DNA of 6,861 bases, taken from an uncultured Actinomycetes bacterium. GTDB lineage: Bacteria > Actinomycetota > Thermoleophilia > Solirubrobacterales > 70-9. Location of the stretch: NCBI GenBank assembly GCA_946479725.1, contig CAMLHB010000128.1, positions 1 to 6,861 of the forward strand. Reading direction: 5' to 3'. The position numbers were made by a program, and so were the translations under genes. Within the stretch, counting starts at the first letter, position 1. The number at the start of each line of letters is the position of its first letter. The notes beneath the pieces are model-generated. The model was not told the DNA's origin, made no database searches, and was given only the letters and a program-made list of their open reading frames with translations. Positions 1 to 5,067 of this stretch are shown piece after piece.

Positions 1-689
1 TGGGGCTTGCCGAGCCGCTCGTCGCTCCCGGTCACGTCGAGGATGTCGTCGACGATCTGGAAGAGCACGCCGAGCTCGCTCGCGAACCGGCGGTACGGAA
101 TTGTCTCAGGTTCGGGCAGGCCGGTGAGGGTGAGGACGACGCCGACGCTGGCGGCGATCAGCCGTCCGGTCTTGAGGCCGTGCAGCGTGCGCAGGCTCTC
201 GGCGTCGCGCTCGGCGACGACCACGTCGAAGTACTGGCCGCCGACCATGCCGTCGACGCCGGTGGCGGCGCTCAGCTCGCGCAGCGCGGCCAGCACTCTC
301 TCGGCCTCGCCCGGCTGCTCGCAGAAGAGGCGGATCGCCTCGGCGAAGAGGCCGTCGCCGGCGAGGATCGCGACGTCCTCGCCGAACTTGACGTGCGAGG
401 TCGGCAGGCCCCGGCGCAGCTCGTCGTCGTCCATCGCCGGCAGGTCGTCGTGGATCAGCGAATAGGCGTGGATCAGCTCGATCGCACAGGCGACGGGGAG
501 GAAGCGCTCGGGCCCGGCCCCGAAGGCGCGGGCGGTGGCCAGGGCGAGCACCGGGCGCACCCGCTTGCCGCCGGCGAGCAGCGAGTAGCGCATCGCCTCC
601 TCGAGGCCGGCGGTCGAAGCGGCCGCCGAGAAGCTCAAGTCCTCGAGCGCGTCATCGACCAGGACGCGCAGGTCCTCGGGGTAGTTCAT
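1..689 (-). CDS. ispA: Polyprenyl (farnesyl/geranylgeranyl-type) diphosphate synthase, C-terminus beyond left edge
   Basis: This all-helical trans-isoprenyl diphosphate synthase condenses isopentenyl diphosphate with allylic diphosphates in the cytoplasm. Reading the minus strand from ATG at 689-687 gives 229 residues before the edge, against about 290-300 usual. Visible motifs are GKRVRP (41-46), the first aspartate-rich motif DDLPAMDDD (81-89) followed by RRG (92-94), GMVGGQ (147-152), HGLKTG (170-175) and the second aspartate-rich motif in FQIVDDILD (210-218). The DDx4D form of the first motif is typical of bacterial IspA-type enzymes. Residues 5 and 4 before it are Ser77 and Tyr76. Chain length depends on such residues, so FPP versus GGPP product is not settled. 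The start is supported by AGGA at 699-702 on the minus strand, 9 bases upstream. It is the last visible gene of the efp-nusB operon. The family is certain; the gene symbol is likely. Confidence 0.93.
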   Translation of the reverse strand, partial: MNYPEDLRVLVDDALEDLSFSAAASTAGLEEAMRYSLLAGGKRVRPVLALATARAFGAGPERFLPVACAIELIHAYSLIHDDLPAMDDDELRRGLPTSHVKFGEDVAILAGDGLFAEAIRLFCEQPGEAERVLAALRELSAATGVDGMVGGQYFDVVVAERDAESLRTLHGLKTGRLIAASVGVVLTLTGLPEPETIPYRRFASELGVLFQIVDDILDVTGSDERLGKP

Positions 690-695
690 TTGAGT

Positions 696-730
696 TGTTC
701 CTTTTCGTTCCCATACCGCGATAAGGAACA
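696..730 (-). promoter_or_regulatory. Inverted repeat overlapping the ispA ribosome binding site
   Basis: A perfect 8-base inverted repeat, TGTTCCTT at 696-703 and AAGGAACA at 723-730, is separated by 19 bases. It lies in the 52-base spacer between the small helical gene and ispA. In the minus-strand transcript the downstream arm contains AAGGAA, the best Shine-Dalgarno candidate for ispA, so pairing would hide it. The stem is A/U-rich with three G-C pairs and a long loop, so its stability alone is modest. A role in translational control is inference. Confidence 0.4.
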
Positions 731-741
731 GGCGAATGATC

Positions 742-915
742 TCAATCGCTCGCTGCCTGCTGCCGCGCCTCGCGGTTGGCCTCCTCGACCGCCTCGGCCG
801 AGAGGTCGGCGGCCTCCGCCGCCAGCTGGGCGGCGACCTCGTCGCCGATCTCCTCGGACTGCAGCTGCGCGGTGATCTCCCGCAGGCGCTCGGAGATCTC
901 CCGCAGGCGGCTCAT
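742..915 (-). CDS. 57-residue helical protein, possibly a divergent exodeoxyribonuclease VII small subunit (XseB-like)
   Basis: The product is a 57-residue acidic, alanine- and glutamate-rich protein, predicted by eye to be two amphipathic helices with a break near GD (24-25) and no membrane segment. It starts at ATG 915-913, overlapping the nusB stop as ATGA, with GGGAG at 924-928 (minus strand) 8 bases upstream; both support this start. Position and pattern suggest XseB, the helical small subunit of exodeoxyribonuclease VII. In many bacteria xseA and xseB lie between nusB and ispA, and the stretch LREITAQLQSEEI (11-23) resembles the XseB pattern LeqIvxxLExGel. However, the segment after it lacks the usual LEEAL and glycine-containing second-helix signature, and no xseA is present beside it. 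It may instead be an unrelated small coiled-coil protein. The gene is well supported; the function is only a hypothesis. Confidence 0.6.
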   Translation of the reverse strand: MSRLREISERLREITAQLQSEEIGDEVAAQLAAEAADLSAEAVEEANREARQQAASD

Positions 916-1289
916 TTGGCGGGCTCCCGCTCGCGGGCCACCGCGCCGAGGATCCCGTTGACGAACTTCGGCGCCTCGGCCCCGCAGTACTCCTTGGCGA
1001 TTTCGACCGCCTCGTTGATCGCCACCTCGGATGGCGTCTCGGTGAACTCCATCTCGTAGAGCGCGGTTCGAATCACGTTGATGTCCAGCGGCGCGATCCG
1101 ATCCACCGTCCACCCCCTGGCGTGGGCGGCGATCACGTCGTCGAGCTCTTCCCGGTGGGTGTCGACTCCTTCGGCCAGCTCCCGAGTCAGCGGCCGCGCC
1201 TCGCCCAGCAGCTCCTCCAGCGGGCGCCCGGTCACGTCGCGCTGGTAGTTGGCGAAGACGGCGTCCCGCCGCTGGTCGGATCTGCGCAT
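912..1289 (-). CDS. nusB: Transcription antitermination factor NusB
   Basis: The product is a 125-residue all-helical RNA-binding protein. With NusE (ribosomal protein S10) the family binds boxA RNA and supports antitermination and processing of rRNA transcripts. Family hallmarks are visible: an N-terminal helix with arginines (RRSDQRRDAVFANYQ, 2-16), the central W60 and RIAPLDINVIRTALYEM (64-80), PSEVAINEAVEIAKEY (86-101), and the closing KFVNGILGAVARE (108-120). The length is close to the usual 130-150 residues. The ATG at 1289-1287 is chosen because homologues begin just before this first helix and no in-frame start adds conserved sequence. A longer reading frame reaching 1442 would run into efp. 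The ribosome binding site is weak. The gene lies 34 bases after efp and overlaps the next gene by ATGA, so it is co-transcribed and probably translationally coupled to it. Confidence 0.95.
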   Translation of the reverse strand: MRRSDQRRDAVFANYQRDVTGRPLEELLGEARPLTRELAEGVDTHREELDDVIAAHARGWTVDRIAPLDINVIRTALYEMEFTETPSEVAINEAVEIAKEYCGAEAPKFVNGILGAVAREREPAK

Positions 1290-1323
1290 GGGGACATTGT
1301 TCCAGCGCCGGGAGGCGGCGCGC

Positions 1324-1887
1324 TCAGGCGCGGGAGATGTACTCGCCGCTGCGCGTGTCCACCCGGACCGATTCGCCCTCCTCGATGAACAGCGGCACCT
1401 GGACAACGACGCCGGACTCCAGCGTCGCCGGCTTGTTGCCACCGCCCGAGGCGGTGTCCCCTTTGAGCCCGGGATCGGTCTGGGTGACCTTCATCTCGAT
1501 CGCGCTCGGCACCTGGACGTCGGAGGGCTGCTCGTCGACGAACAGCACGTCGACCTCGGAGTTCGGCAGCACCCACTGCATAGAGTCGCCGAGCTGGCCC
1601 TTGGGGATCTCGATCTGGTCGTAGTCCTGGGAGTCCATGAATACCGCCACGTCGCCCGAGTCATAGAGGTACTGCATCTTTTTCGATTCGGTCCGCACCG
1701 GGCGGAACTTCTCCCCCGCCCTGAAGGTTTTGTCGATCACCGAGCCGTCCTCGATCCGTCGCAGCTTGGTCCGCACGAAGGCGCCGCCCTTGCCCGGCTT
1801 GACGTGCTGGAACTCGATGATCTTCCAGATCTTGCCGTCGATCTCGATATGGGTGCCGTTCTTGAACTGGTTAGTCGAAATAGTCAC
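1324..1887 (-). CDS. efp: Translation elongation factor P
   Basis: EF-P binds the ribosome between the P and E sites and relieves stalling at consecutive prolines. The 187-residue length matches the family. The expected layout is seen: KOW-like N-terminal domain (about 2-64), central OB fold (about 65-128) and C-terminal OB fold (about 129-185). The loop reaching the peptidyl-transferase centre reads KPGKGGAF (30-37), with Lys33 at the position modified in many bacteria. The C-terminal signature spans 152-171, from Lys152 through the VQVP core (162-165) to Gly171. The start is GTG at 1887-1885; AGGA at 1897-1900 on the minus strand sits 9 bases upstream, and the N-terminus MTISTNQFKNG fits homologues. 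It is the first gene of the minus-strand operon. No EF-P lysine-modifying enzyme gene is in the window. Nothing appears truncated. Confidence 0.97.
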   Translation of the reverse strand: MTISTNQFKNGTHIEIDGKIWKIIEFQHVKPGKGGAFVRTKLRRIEDGSVIDKTFRAGEKFRPVRTESKKMQYLYDSGDVAVFMDSQDYDQIEIPKGQLGDSMQWVLPNSEVDVLFVDEQPSDVQVPSAIEMKVTQTDPGLKGDTASGGGNKPATLESGVVVQVPLFIEEGESVRVDTRSGEYISRA

Positions 1888-1940
1888 GGCGGCGAATCCT
1901 AGACAAGGATTGGATCCGTCATCGATGACACGATTAGACC
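1888..1940. promoter_or_regulatory. Divergent intergenic region between efp and the unknown membrane gene
   Basis: These 53 bases separate two divergent starts and must hold, or abut, both promoters. It contains the efp Shine-Dalgarno (AGGA, 1897-1900, minus strand), GGATCC at 1912-1917 and an adjoining 12-bp palindrome at 1918-1929. A TCTAAT sequence at 1938-1933 on the minus strand is one mismatch from a -10 consensus for efp, but no convincing -35 lies at the right distance. There is no Shine-Dalgarno close to the ATG at 1941, so that gene may have a leaderless message. Promoter assignment is tentative. Confidence 0.5.
1918..1929. repeat. Perfect 12-bp palindrome GTCATCGATGAC, possible operator
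   Basis: GTCATCGATGAC equals its own reverse complement across all 12 bases. It begins one base after the 6-bp palindrome GGATCC and lies between the divergent efp and 1941 gene starts. It sits 12 bases before the plus-strand ATG and 18 bases behind the efp Shine-Dalgarno. The placement suits a dimeric repressor or activator. No regulator is identified, and no second copy was noticed in the window. Confidence 0.35.
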
Positions 1941-2495
1941 ATGTCTCGTAATCAATCCATCGGGCTCTTGTCTTTTCTCGCCCTCCTCCTTACCTTGCTG
2001 GCGACGATCGGCCCAGCGGCCGAAGCCACGTCCGATGGATTCAAGTTCCTCTGGCCTATTGGAGTGGTTGGGCTCCTTGCGGCTTCCTGCCTTGTGGAGG
2101 CCTTCTTTATCTGGCGTCTATCGAGGCCAACATCCCGGGAGTCGCCAGAACATGAGGGGACTCGTGCGCGACGCGAGGCTGCGCATAACACGATTCTTTC
2201 GACGAGCGAGGCTTACATCAACGCAAATCGCGCGGGCGACGATATGTACGACCCGAACGTCTACTCACCGGACCTGGAAGCCGCGGAAGCCGCGAGACAT
2301 TCGGCCAATGCAGCGTTCGTCGCTGCGCGGCACCAGATCGAGCAACACGGCGCCAACCCTGTTTTTGAAGCCACCTTGTCGCTTGAGAATGCTGTCAACG
2401 AAGGCGATTACGACAAAGCGGCAGATATTCGCCGCCACCAACTCGTGCCGGCTGTGCGCCGGGACATGGAAAAAGCAACGGCAGCTATTTCCTAG
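1941..2495 (+). CDS. Unknown two-helix membrane protein with cytoplasmic helical tail
   Basis: I do not recognise this 184-residue protein. Two hydrophobic segments (about 7-24 and 36-59) are joined by a short loop. Arg3 before the first, and Arg59, Arg62 and Arg66 after the second, favour both ends in the cytoplasm. Residues 61-184 are polar. After a charged linker (62-80) come likely helices rich in Ala, Glu and Arg (about 78-97, 111-134, 140-153 and 156-182), which could form a small helical bundle. No catalytic motif is evident. The ATG at 1941 has no Shine-Dalgarno near it. Codons ending in A or T (TTG, CTT, TAT, ATT, AAA) are common, and the G+C is lower than around it: 35 of 60 at 2041-2100 against 42 of 60 at 3601-3660. 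This suggests later acquisition or a different selective history. It is transcribed against both neighbours. The hydropathy pattern and an intact 555-base frame make it likely real. Confidence 0.72.
   Translation: MSRNQSIGLLSFLALLLTLLATIGPAAEATSDGFKFLWPIGVVGLLAASCLVEAFFIWRLSRPTSRESPEHEGTRARREAAHNTILSTSEAYINANRAGDDMYDPNVYSPDLEAAEAARHSANAAFVAARHQIEQHGANPVFEATLSLENAVNEGDYDKAADIRRHQLVPAVRRDMEKATAAIS
2492..2495. other. CTAG shared by two convergent stop codons
   Basis: The palindromic CTAG gives TAG for the plus-strand membrane gene (2493-2495) and TAG for the minus-strand phosphatase (2494-2492). The two coding regions overlap by four bases tail to tail. There is no spacer for an intrinsic terminator between them, so each transcript must enter the other gene before ending. 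Confidence 0.9.
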
Positions 2496-4252
2496 GACTT
2501 CGTCGCGAGGCGACTGACCGCTTCCTCGGGGTCGCGGAAGACCTCGCCGCGGACGAAGCGGCCGTCGCCGATGTCCCAGATCCAGGCGACCGGCATGTCG
2601 CGGATGCCGAGCTGGCGACTGCGAGCGTAGACGCGGCCACGCACCAGCAGCGAGGCGCCGTCGTGGCTCTCGACCACCTTGGGGGTGATCAGCAGCTCGT
2701 CCCAGGCGCGCTCGACGTCGAGGAGGTACTCGTGCAGGCCCTCGGGGCCGGTGTAGGGGGCCTCGCGGCCGAGCTGCTCGGCGGTGCCGATCGGGAAGAA
2801 GGCCATCTTCTCGTCGCAGACGGCGACGATCTCCTCGCCGTCGCGGCGGTTGAAGGCGTTGTAGAGGCGCTCGACCAGCTCGACCTCGGCCTCCGGGGCG
2901 GGGGCGACGTCGGCGGAGGCGGCGGCGACGGCGGCGATCGCGGCGTCGTCGTCCAGCTCGCCGCCGGTGAACTCGTGCAGGGCCCCCTCGATCAGCTGCG
3001 CCCCGAGCGCCGGGCTGCTGACCCCTGCAAGGACCTCGCGCAGGCGCTCCTCACCGAAGCGGCCTCCGGCGCCCGTGGCGTCGGTGACCCCGTCGGTGAC
3101 GACCACCAGCTGCTGGTTGCGGGTGACGGCGGTCGCCTCCATCGTCCAGGCCTCGTCGGGGAAGGCCCCGAGGACCGGCGCCGGCCGGCAGGCCTCGCTG
3201 ACCGAGTCGCCGTCGATCAACAGCGGCGGCGGGTGCCCGGCGACGGCGAGGCGAACCGGGTCGCGCGGATCTTCGGACACCGTCAGCGCCGCAACGCTGC
3301 AGAGGGCGGTGCCCCTGCGGGCAAGCAGCTCGCGGTTGAGGGTCCGCAGAGCCACGACGGGGTCGCCGGTGATCGCGGCGGCGGTGCGCAGCGTGTAGCG
3401 GGCATGGGCGGTGACGGCCGCCGCCTGAGCGCCCCGGCCGGTGACGTCGCCGATCACGACCATCCAGCCGCCGGAGATGCGGAAGGCGTCGTAGAAATCG
3501 CCGCCGATCTCGTTCTCGGCCCCGGCCGGTCGGTACATCGCCGCCACCGACCAACCGGGGATGTGGGGCAGCGGCGGCGGCAGCAGGCCCCGCTGGAGGG
3601 TCTCGGCGATCTCCGCCCGTTCGCGCTCGCTGCGGGCCAGATTGGAGAAGAGGCCGGCGTTGTCGAGGGCGAGCGCGACGCGGCCGGCGAGGACGCTGAC
3701 GAAGCGGACGTCGGCCTGGGTGAAGCGCCGTTCGGAGTGGCCCACCCCGACGGTCAGCATCCCGGTCGGCCTGCCGCGAGCCCGCATCTCCACCGTCACC
3801 CCCGAGCGGATCCGCATGGCCTTGAGGAACTGGAAGTCCTCCTCGTCGGCGGAGACGTCGCGGAGGTCGGCCTCGTCGACGTACTCGAAGAAGCGCGGCT
3901 CGACCCGGGCATGGGTGGCAGCGCTCGCCATCCGCTCCTGCAGCGCCGGGGTGCGGTTGGCGAGGCCCTCTTCGTCGGCCTCCGCATTCGGGCCGCTGGC
4001 CCGGGCGACCGCTCGTCGCACCCGGCCCTCCTCGATCAGGTCGATCGCGCAGAAGTCGCCGAGCTCGGGGACGAGGATGTCGCCGATCGCGTTCAGCGTC
4101 TCCTGCAGCGAGTTCCCCTCGTCGACGACGTGGGCGATGTCGTCGAGGATCTGGAAGCGGCGGTTCATCCGCCGCACCTGAACGGCGGCCAGCGCGGTGA
4201 AGACCGCGGTCACCACCACCATGACCAGGGCGATGGCCGTGAAGGAGATCAT
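2492..4252 (-). CDS. Membrane-anchored GAF-SpoIIE/PPM serine phosphatase with C-terminal SnoaL-like domain
   Basis: This 586-residue protein is predicted to be an RsbU-like serine/threonine phosphatase. Such enzymes usually dephosphorylate anti-sigma-factor antagonists (STAS proteins) in partner-switching stress control; the target here is unknown. An N-terminal helix (about 3-25) is followed by RRMNRR, giving one membrane anchor with a cytoplasmic body. A GAF-like sensor covers about 35-200. A helical linker ends in LQRGLLPPPLP (219-229), typical before SpoIIE domains. The phosphatase domain (about 233-443) keeps the metal-binding motifs: GGDFYD (250-255, Asp252), GDVTGRG (268-274, Asp269), AGHPPP (338-343), TDGVTDA (386-392, Asp387) and DDDAA (434-438). 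It should therefore be active. Residues about 455-580 form a SnoaL/NTF2-like domain (LVERLYNAFNRRDGEE at 459-474, then PVAWIWDIGDGRFVRGEVF at 554-572), a possible ligand-binding or dimerising module. The ATG overlaps the SDR stop as ATGA, and no Shine-Dalgarno is seen, which suggests translational coupling. Confidence 0.9.
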   Translation of the reverse strand: MISFTAIALVMVVVTAVFTALAAVQVRRMNRRFQILDDIAHVVDEGNSLQETLNAIGDILVPELGDFCAIDLIEEGRVRRAVARASGPNAEADEEGLANRTPALQERMASAATHARVEPRFFEYVDEADLRDVSADEEDFQFLKAMRIRSGVTVEMRARGRPTGMLTVGVGHSERRFTQADVRFVSVLAGRVALALDNAGLFSNLARSERERAEIAETLQRGLLPPPLPHIPGWSVAAMYRPAGAENEIGGDFYDAFRISGGWMVVIGDVTGRGAQAAAVTAHARYTLRTAAAITGDPVVALRTLNRELLARRGTALCSVAALTVSEDPRDPVRLAVAGHPPPLLIDGDSVSEACRPAPVLGAFPDEAWTMEATAVTRNQQLVVVTDGVTDATGAGGRFGEERLREVLAGVSSPALGAQLIEGALHEFTGGELDDDAAIAAVAAASADVAPAPEAEVELVERLYNAFNRRDGEEIVAVCDEKMAFFPIGTAEQLGREAPYTGPEGLHEYLLDVERAWDELLITPKVVESHDGASLLVRGRVYARSRQLGIRDMPVAWIWDIGDGRFVRGEVFRDPEEAVSRLATKS

Positions 4253-5037
4253 TCGCCGCCGGTGCTGGTGGTGAGGCTGGAGGCGGCGCCGCCGCTGAGG
4301 ACGCGACGCACCAGCGATGGGGAGAGGATGCGGGCGATCGCCGCCAGCGAGTAGGGACGCGGCACGTAGCGCTCGGCCTTGCCGCCGGGGCCGGCCTCGA
4401 AGATCGCCTCGGCGACCTTCTCGGGCTCGGAGACGATCCAGCGGGTCAGCGCTTTTTCGCGCAGCTCGGTCGCCGGGAAGCCCTCGGTACGGACGAAGCC
4501 GGGCAGGACCATGCCGACGTGGACGCCGTTCGCCTTCTCCTCCGCGTAGAGGGCGTCGGTCCAGCCGATCAGCGCGAACTTGCTGGCCGAGTAGGCGCCG
4601 CTGCGGGCGCGGGCGACGCGTCCGGCGGTGCTGGCGACGTTGACGAGCGCGCTCGGCGCGCTGGCGCGGAGCAGCGGCAGCAGCGCCTCGCTGAGCCGGA
4701 CGACGGCGTCGAAGTTCAGCTCCATGTGGCGGTGGACGTTGGCGTAGCCGCCCTCCTCGAAGCTGCCGCGCCAGGCGGCTCCGGCGTTGTTGACGAGCAG
4801 GTGGAGGCGGCCGCCGTGCTCGGCCTCGAGGTGCTCGCGGACGCGCGCCGGCGCGTCATCGTCGGTGAGGTCGACGGCGACGCAGGTGGTGCGGCAGGGC
4901 AGCGACCCGGCCAGCGCGCGCAGCAGCTCCTCGCGGCGGGCGACCAGAACCAGCTCCGTTTCCGGCTCGCGGGCGAGCCTGATCGCGGTCGCCTCCCCGA
5001 TCCCCGTCGACGCTCCCGTGACGACTGCGACTCCCAT
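4249..5037 (-). CDS. Short-chain dehydrogenase/reductase (SDR family)
   Basis: This is a classical SDR of 262 residues, an NAD(P)H-dependent oxidoreductase with a Rossmann fold; its substrate cannot be read from sequence. The cofactor motif is TGASTGIG (7-14). Arg33-Arg35 after strand two hint at NADPH preference, and Asp56 precedes LTD. NNAG lies at 83-86. The catalytic set is Asn108, Ser136 in VNVASTAGR, Tyr149 and Lys153 in YSASK. PGFVRTEGF (179-187) follows. The tail YVPRPYSLAAIARILSP (224-240) is a basic, hydrophobic helix that could touch the membrane. The ATG at 5037 places the cofactor motif at the usual distance from the N-terminus. An in-frame ATG at 5049 would add MVRL, and neither start has a clear Shine-Dalgarno. 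It is the first gene of a two-gene unit with the phosphatase, joined by an ATGA overlap. A functional link between the two is inference. Confidence 0.93.
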   Translation of the reverse strand: MGVAVVTGASTGIGEATAIRLAREPETELVLVARREELLRALAGSLPCRTTCVAVDLTDDDAPARVREHLEAEHGGRLHLLVNNAGAAWRGSFEEGGYANVHRHMELNFDAVVRLSEALLPLLRASAPSALVNVASTAGRVARARSGAYSASKFALIGWTDALYAEEKANGVHVGMVLPGFVRTEGFPATELREKALTRWIVSEPEKVAEAIFEAGPGGKAERYVPRPYSLAAIARILSPSLVRRVLSGGAASSLTTSTGGE

Positions 5038-5054
5038 CAACCGAACCATATTGC

Positions 5055-5059
5055 GAGGA
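5055..5059 (+). promoter_or_regulatory. Ribosome binding site of the LtrA gene
   Basis: GAGGA lies 8 bases before the ATG at 5068. It fixes the LtrA start here, although the frame stays open far upstream through the region antisense to the SDR gene. The site falls in the roughly 30-base gap between divergent genes, so the LtrA promoter must at least partly lie within the SDR coding region. Confidence 0.8.
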
Positions 5060-5067
5060 TTGCCGCC

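Noticed and set aside
7..875. Plus-strand open frames across the ispA region
   Set aside because: The minus-strand translation has both aspartate-rich motifs of the polyprenyl synthase family, and the plus-strand frames are Ser/Arg/Ala-rich shadows.
1290..1442. Longer NusB reading from 1442
   Set aside because: The added residues overlap efp in another frame, are Arg/Ser-rich and non-homologous, and NusB proteins begin at the helix following the ATG at 1289.
1933..1961. Full -35/-10 promoter for efp
   Set aside because: TCTAAT fits a -10, but the only TTGA-like element lies about 11 bases away, too close for a -35. It is therefore listed only as a note in the intergenic region.
2663..4354. 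Long open plus-strand frame (563 codons) antisense to the phosphatase
   Set aside because: Its translation is low-complexity, rich in Gly, Ala, Asp, Glu and Arg, and matches no family. It is the mirror of the high-G+C phosphatase codons, whose own frame carries all the domain motifs.
4519..5067. N-terminal extension of LtrA starting at 4519
   Set aside because: The extension is antisense to the SDR gene and has no hydrophobic or family-like sequence. GAGGA at 5055-5059 and the usual LtrA N-terminus support ATG 5068.
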